From NCBI GenBank assembly GCA_003427395.1, contig BFEA01000730.1:443203-489786 (forward strand): DNA of 46,584 bases, read 5' to 3'. Shown piece after piece: positions 41,264 to 46,584 of the stretch (position 1 is the first letter of the stretch; the number at the start of each line of letters is the position of its first letter). The notes under the pieces were generated by a model. The model was given only the letters and a program-made list of their open reading frames with translations, had not been told where the DNA came from and did not search any database. The DNA is from Chara braunii. Taxonomy: Eukaryota > Streptophyta > Charophyceae > Charales > Characeae. The translations under genes and the position numbers were made by a program.

Positions 41264-42631
41264 GATCAGACTTGCTAGTTGGAATGTGCGGGGACTAGGC
41301 GATCTTAATGATACATATAAAAGGCAAAGAGTGTCGGATTGGATGCATTCTCATGAAGTCCAAATCCTAGGCCTTCAAGAAGCGAAGATCGGTCCAGCAA
41401 AATTAACGGAAATCCTAAACTGGTGGGGGGGGGGCCATCTTTGGTCCCCAGTTGTGGGGAAAAAAAGCGGGGTAGCGATCCTCCTAGATAAAAGTCTGGA
41501 CGTGGAGATCATTGATCCTGTACAGATATGGAGGGACGCTGGGCGTGGATGAAACTGGCAGTGGCGGAGGAAGACTGGGCGGTGGTTTCAGTTTACGCCC
41601 CAGTGGATTATCCAACTAGGATTAATTTCTTCGCTGATCTACCAAAAATAATACCGGATACTGAAAATGTAATTATGTTGGGGGATTGGAATTGCACCTT
41701 GAATCCCGGTTTGGATTCACCTAATGTCATTCCCGTCAGAGACGATGCCTTGTTACTGTCTTCCTTCATGGAATCCCAACACTTGGCGGACGTTTATAGA
41801 ACTCTCAATCCCGATAGCCCAGGTTTTACCTGGCATGGTCCAAGGCCCTCTAAAAATACACCTCCGCCTAAGAGGCGCCTGGACCTTATTTTAGCAAAAG
41901 GTGATCCTTGGGACAGATGCATGTGGGCAGACGTCCGGGTAGCGACGGTGTCAGGCCATTACCCAATGGTGATGGAGATTATAGCTAAAGAGGTAGTGGA
42001 AAGGCACAAACCCCCGTTCCGATTAAACGTATCTATCCTTAAGGACCTCAATATATCTCAATGGATTGATTCCCAGATGAAAGCGTGGCAGTTAGCGAAA
42101 GAGTATTTTGAAAATCAGGAAGACTGGGTGGATGCAGGGATGGGAATTCTGCAGTCCGCAATGATAGAATTCTCTCGCATGAAAGCGGTTTCGCGCAACT
42201 GGAAGGAAGAGCAATTATGGCAGAGCATCGAACAGGCAGAGGCTTATGTAGGCACAGACCCTTTTCTGGAATATTACTGGTCATCCAAAAGACTCAAGGC
42301 TCTGCAGGAACTAGAAGAGATGGAAATACAAAAACAGGCTAAAAGGCAGGAGTGGTTAAAGATTAGGGGAATCCTGTGCGATGACAAAATGACAAAGGAG
42401 ACTTTCAGATCCTTGTTGCTGCGCAAAACGAAACCGGTGATGAGAGAACTCACCCACCCTTTCGCTCTGGAAACCAGTCTGGCCACTAAAACAAAAGACC
42501 TATGTGCTTATGCAATGGAATATTTTAAAGACATTGTGTCCACACCCAGGCCCTATGATTCCTTTGATACTAACCTAGGGAGCCCCATTCCTTTTGGGCC
42601 TGCAGCTCCAGTCAACTGTCGTCATCTTTGA
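41205..42631 (+). pseudogene. LINE-B ORF2: AP-type endonuclease and linker
   Basis: The ATG at 41205 overlaps ORF1 by 59 bp in another frame. The endonuclease reads RLASWNVRGLGDLND, VQILGLQEAKI (catalytic Glu) and KKSGVAILLDK, then a frameshift near 41530. It resumes at 41528: WAVVSVYAPVDYPTRI, NVIMLGDWNCTLNPG (Asp and Asn), KRRLDLILAKGDPWD, VSGHYPMVMEI (Asp region and His). All motifs of an EEP-family nuclease are present. It would nick target DNA to prime reverse transcription. The linker that follows has helical, Lys/Glu-rich sequence, ending at a stop at 42629-42631 before RT. Confidence 0.88.
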
Positions 42632-43821
42632 GACTTTCTCTGGAGGGCCCCATACATTAGAAGAGGCCACCCAGGCAGCACGCCAAATGGCGAAGGGCAG
42701 ATGCCCGGGCCCAGGTGGCCTTCCAATCGAGTTCTTTCTTGCTGCTTGGAGCTCCTTTGGCCAGTTTTTCTGCAATATCTATAATGAAACAGTAGAAACC
42801 GGCACCTTACCTAAGGGACTAGTTAAAGGAATGATATCTTTAATATATAAAAAAGTAGCCAAGCGTGAAATACGTAATTGGCGGCCTATTTCGGTTCTAA
42901 ATGTATCGTATAAGATGTTGGCAAAAATCTTAGCCCTGCGATTATCCTCAGTGCTCCCAGACTTGGTGGGTCTGGAGCAAGGGGCTTTTGTCAAAGGGCG
43001 GTCAATTTTTGACAACATCCTAGCTACCGTACTAGCCCTCGAGATTATTGGCAAAGAAAAGAGGGAAGTTGCCATACTAATGTTAGATATGGAGAAAGCC
43101 TATGACAAGGTCGGTTGGACTTTTGTAAATACCTCATTGATCAACATGGGGTTTGGCAACCACTTTCGCACTTGGGTCAAAGCCATGTATTCAAACGCTA
43201 CAGCAACAGTCCTAGTGAATGGTCTGCAATCCGAAGAATTCATGCTATCTCGGTCCCTGAGGCAAGGGTGCCCTTTGGCACCCCTTATTTTCGTGCTACA
43301 ATTAGAAATCTTAATAGCTAATATAAGATCAAACCCGAATATCGGAGGTCTCTGTGTGTTCCCTACAGTGCAGTGGAGAGGGGGGGCCATCGCAAATGAC
43401 TTGACGGTGGCCTGTGATAACTCAGTTACTAGCCTTACGGTGTTAAGAAATACTTTAGACGAATACTGTTTGCTGTCCGAAGCCTCAATAAATTGGGATA
43501 AGTTTGTTTTTTTCCTCCCCCTGCCCTTTTGAGATCTGTGTGGACTGGGGCATCCGCAAAATTCCAGCGAACTCTTCTGACAGATTTTTGGGCTTGCAAG
43601 TTTCCTTTACAGATTGCTCCAGAGTACAAGATAATATCTTGGCAGATAGGGTGGTGGCACGGATTGCTGGATGGGAATGCCGCTCTCGCCTCTCCTTATT
43701 CGGGCGGGCATTGGTGCTAACTACCTCAGCCTTCTCGATTTTATGGTTTCCTTTGACGATACACGCCCTGGGAGGAGAAGCTTACAAGAAAATTAAGGGT
43801 GCAGCAACCAGGTATTTATGA
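42594..43821 (+). pseudogene. LINE-B ORF2: reverse transcriptase with FADD changed
   Basis: An open frame of 312 codons (42594-43532) has ARQMAKGRCPGPGGLPIEFF, EIRNWRPISVLNVSYKMLAK, EQGAFVKGRSIFDNILA, ILMLDMEKAYDKVGW (first Asp) and SLRQGCPLAPLIF. The catalytic box reads IANDLTVAC in place of FADDLTV: Phe to Ile, and first Asp to Asn, which should kill polymerase activity. After 43532 a frameshift leads to the thumb region (SDRFLGLQVSFTDCSR, RLSLFGRALVLTTSAFSILW) up to a stop at 43819-43821. Confidence 0.88.
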
Positions 43822-45491
43822 AAACCAGAAGCGACAGAGGACCAGGGGTTCCTTTCCAAGGTTGCCTGGGAAGTAGTCGCCACTTCAAGGAGGAAGGGAG
43901 GCTTGGGGATTTTGGACCCACTACAGCAGAACACAGCCCTCCTGGCCAAATGGCCTATACAAGCAATGATGGAAGCCAGCCCCAAGGTCTGGATAGATCT
44001 AGCGGAATATATCTCGCGGAATATATCTTGGGGAATGAATGGGAACTGCAGGACCATTCGAGAGTCTGGATCTGCATGCTGCTGTCGTCCTTCTGCTCTC
44101 GTAAACCCAACTCGAAGACCTGGAGAAGCATTATGGGGGCATGGAATAAAGTTAAGCCATCTGATGATCTCCCCCCTAACTCCAAACAGGAGGTCTTAAA
44201 CCAAGTTCTGTTTGAGAACCCACTGATTTTGAGACCTGATGGGGACTACTTTTCGGCTGAGGAGTCCGCAGGTAATTTCGGGCTTAATTGGATAAAGAAA
44301 GGAATTATACAGCTCAAAGACATCTCGGACGCGGAGCACTCTTGCTTCTTGGACATATCTCAGGTACGAAGGCGCTTACCACGGCTGCACAACGTTGCTA
44401 AGCACTACTCGGAGCTTACAGAAGCTATACCAAGGGCTTCGACAATGCTGCTTCAGCCGGATGTAGAGCATGCTGCGGGCACGTGGCTTCGGCCACCTGC
44501 GTGTCCGAACCAAATTCTGCGGATCCTGGGCCCAGATCTAGATTCAGGACTCAGAGTTCATAAATGGACCACACAGGTAGGTTCTGCTTCTTCAGGTAAG
44601 CTCACATTGGTAAACAAAGACGAGCATATCAGTGGCACTGAAGACATGGTGGAGGTGCGAGTGCATTACCATAACTTTAAGGGGAAGGAGAATGCCACAC
44701 TACTGCGGAACTCAGATAGCTTCAGAGTGGAACGACTGTTAGTGGGTTGGAAGGGACAAGGGAAGCAGGGGATTTTCACCCCCCTGTACCAATACTGCCT
44801 GAAAGTGGGAGTCCAACTTCAACAGTCTAGGCTGAAGAAAAAGGCGGCGGCCCTGGCGGTGGAGAGGACAGAAAAACAGCAACTAACGGGGGTCACTGAG
44901 AAGTGACTCTGTAACTTCTGGAAGGCTCTCACGAAGTACCCGGTGCAGAAGCAGGCCAGCCTCATGTGGTTACAGTCGTTAATGGTGACAGCCACAACAA
45001 TGTGGCTGTTTTCTAGGGGAATGGAAGTTCCAACCTAGTGTTTGCGCTGTAACTGGGGATGGGAGAATATGATCCACCTTTGGCTATACTGCCCACTATC
45101 GGACGAGCTACTAATGTGGTGGAAGAAACACTGGGAGAACTTAACTGGGCAAGAATTTGAATGGTCGGATTTTTGGATGATCACGGGCCTCCTCCCTGAG
45201 GGTATGCAGTATACTTTGAATTGGGATTATGTGGCCCTCTGCTGTAGGGGAATACTGATGCAGACTATTTGGGCAGCTCGCAATGCGAGAGTTTTCAGAG
45301 GAGAAGAAACCTCAAGGCTACAACAACAACGGCAGATCAAATTGAGCATCAGGAGGACAATCCGAGCTGACTGGCAGAGAATTTTTTTTATCTGGTTTCA
45401 ACAAACCTGGGCCCGCAATCATAGACTAGCCTCCCTTAATCAGGAGGGACGCTATACTATCTGTACTTGGCTTTCAGACACGCATGATTAA
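43822..45491 (+). pseudogene. LINE-B ORF2: C-terminal region and zf-RVT
   Basis: The frames at 43818-44906 and 43903-44199 share the signal: RRKGGLGILDPLQQNTALLA in one, LNQVLFENPLILRPDGDYF and NWIKKGIIQLKDISDAEH in another, all matching LINE-A and LINE-C (GGLEILDPN, QPLFGN, GVTCIKDIWD). From 45036 the zinc module reads CLRCNWGWENMIHLWLYC (C-x2-C...H-x4-C), preceded by a TAG. The final frame to 45491 has IWAARNARVFRGEETS and DWQRIFFIW and a TAA stop. The part between 44660 and 44906 is well open but unrecognised. Confidence 0.8.
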
Positions 45492-45699
45492 TTAGGGCCG
45501 TAGATAGGCCCGAGGCACTAAGGTTATTTTTGGTTGTTTGGAGGAAGTTTTCTTTTTTTGTCGTGGTAAGGATTGACTTGAGTAGTGGAATAGGGATTTC
45601 CCGGCCTACTACACATGAATAAATAGGGAGGAATTTTGGCTCCCCCCGCTTTCAAAGCTCTGCCTTTTACATTGTGCTTTAAAGACTATTTTTTTGGAA
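45492..45699. other. LINE-B 3' UTR and flank
   Basis: No gene. T-rich at 45547-45558 and 45689-45695. AATAAA at 45619-45624 may be a polyadenylation signal. Confidence 0.45.
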
Positions 45700-46020
45700 A
45701 GTGGCTATAGGATGGGACGCTGGACCCGGTTTCCAGCCTTTAGCAGAGAAGGCATTCTAAGCATCGGATGGCCGAGCTACGTTCGTAAGCAAACCTGGCT
45801 AAGGCTGTGTGGCATACTGCGTAGCCACACGGGCCCTGCAGGGCCCGTCCCGCACTTTCAGCCTAAAAGCCTAAAACATAGGGCTTACAGGCCCCGGTCG
45901 TTTCAGCCTGAAAGCTGAAAAACGAGGGCCTGCACGCCCTACTCCGTTTTCAGCCTATTCTGGGCCTTTCAGGCCCAAAGGCTTTTCAGCCTGCAACGGA
46001 GGGCCATTTTCAGGCCCTCA
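45700..46020. repeat. Nested palindrome cluster
   Basis: Starts with GGGACGCTGGACCCGGTTTCC (45715 onward), the reverse complement of the mini-hairpin block in the hairpin repeats at 9418 and 28486. It then holds a series of inverted repeats: GTGTGGC/GCCACAC (about 45808-45829), GGGCCCTGCAGGGCCC (45830-45845), TTTCAGCCTGAAAGCTGAAA (45901-45920), CTCCGTT/AACGGAG around GGGCCTTTCAGGCCC (45941-46001). TTTCAGCCT recurs about five times. Probably a foldback transposon or its terminal part. Confidence 0.65.
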
Positions 46021-46522
46021 TTGTGTTCGACCTACCTAAGACTCAGGCACGAAAACAGGGTTTCGGGAACAGGCCAGAAATAGCCTGTTCCCCACGCCAG
46101 CTCGAGCAGGAGCTGCAGCTGCAGCCCCTGCCTCCCTTCGACATTGGCAAGAGCAGCCTCCTGGACTGCTCGCCTGCAGTCAGGAGGCACACCCGGTAGT
46201 ACATAGGAAGTTCCCATGCACTTCACGGGTAGGTAGTTGTCAGTAGGCATGAGTAGTCTTCAGGATTCGGCCGCAGCACTCAGGAGGAGCGCTGCAGTAG
46301 TCTTCAGCACTAGGCAGTAGTATTAGCGCTAGTAGTAGTCTTCGGCGCTGGGCGCCCATAGCCATAGCTGTAGTCTTCAGCGCTGGGCGCTATTAGGTGG
46401 TAGATCGTAGAGTTGGGAGAGATGGCTGGCGGAGGCCAGCGAGACTTACCTGTGGCGCCATAGCTCCAGCTCCATCTTCGAGGTACCTGCATCAAGGCAC
46501 CAAGTTCACAGGTTAGTACTGG

Positions 46523-46528
<6 letters not shown>
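46021..46528. other. No supported gene; short GTAGTCTTC repeats
   Basis: GTAGTCTTC[AG]GCGCTGGGCGC occurs twice around 46337-46389, with related AGTAGTCTTCAG near 46250 and 46296. No open frame is convincing. Confidence 0.45.

Positions 46529-46584
<56 letters not shown>
46529..46584. repeat. (GA)n microsatellite at window end
   Basis: Uninterrupted AG repeats reaching the last base, so its full length is unknown. Confidence 0.97.

Larger units (their letters stand above)
39514..45650 (+). mobile_element. LINE-B: L1-like, near full length, decayed
   Basis: ORF1 then ORF2 with endonuclease, RT and zf-RVT in L1 order, on the plus strand. ORF1 and ORF2 overlap. Start and end are not exact: ORF1-like sequence begins about 39514-39689, ORF2 ends at 45491, and a 3' UTR probably reaches 45600-45700. 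No clear poly-A tail or target duplication is visible. Confidence 0.85.

Overview
The window is a transposon graveyard from a streptophyte (land-plant/charophyte) nuclear genome. The evidence is Ty3/gypsy retrotransposons with primer-binding sites for initiator-Met tRNA and C-terminal chromodomains (chromoviruses), plant-type L1-like LINEs, MITEs, long (GA)n arrays and intron-like splice signals. The pol proteins resemble those I associate with a charophyte alga such as Chara braunii, but that is an impression and not a database result. Assembly gaps lie at 10815-11714 and 27093-27187, with several isolated N positions.

Layout. (1) 1-8189, plus strand: chromovirus E1, missing most of its 5' LTR at the window edge, with tRNA-iMet PBS, broken gag, protease, an RT with its catalytic core deleted, RNase H, integrase, chromodomain, PPT and 3' LTR. 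(2) 8190-12072: residual host-type DNA with possible exons of an unidentified gene, a hAT-like MITE with an 8-bp target duplication, a foldback MITE and a larger relative with the same terminal inverted repeats, and a hairpin repeat. (3) 12073-24488, minus strand: chromovirus E2 with paired LTRs and PBS; its RT gene is split by a 5'-truncated L1-like LINE (LINE-A, 15248 to about 19010, 33-nt poly-A). (4) 24563-35072, plus strand: chromovirus E3 with paired 1.12-kb LTRs and a GAGC flank at both ends; its gag carries a hairpin/poly-T insertion. (5) 35073-36430: host/repeat DNA. (6) About 36430-38600, minus: 3' part of a second LINE (LINE-C). (7) About 39514-45650, plus: the most complete LINE (LINE-B), with an unusual acidic ORF1 overlapping ORF2 (endonuclease, RT, zinc-binding C-terminus). 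(8) 45700-46584: a cluster of nested palindromes, then (GA)n.

How the parts work together. Each LTR element would use gag as capsid, protease to cut the polyprotein, RT/RNase H to copy RNA from the tRNA primer, integrase to insert, and the chromodomain to steer integration to chromatin marks. Each LINE would nick DNA with its endonuclease and copy its RNA on site. Every long coding region here is broken by stops, frameshifts, deletions or lost catalytic residues, so all look dead. No intact cellular gene, rRNA, tRNA or CRISPR was found. The most unusual signals are a short repeat family whose hairpin stems differ while a 12-nt loop stays the same, a bZIP-like ACGT-motif array expanded in one LTR of E2, and the palindrome cluster near the right end.
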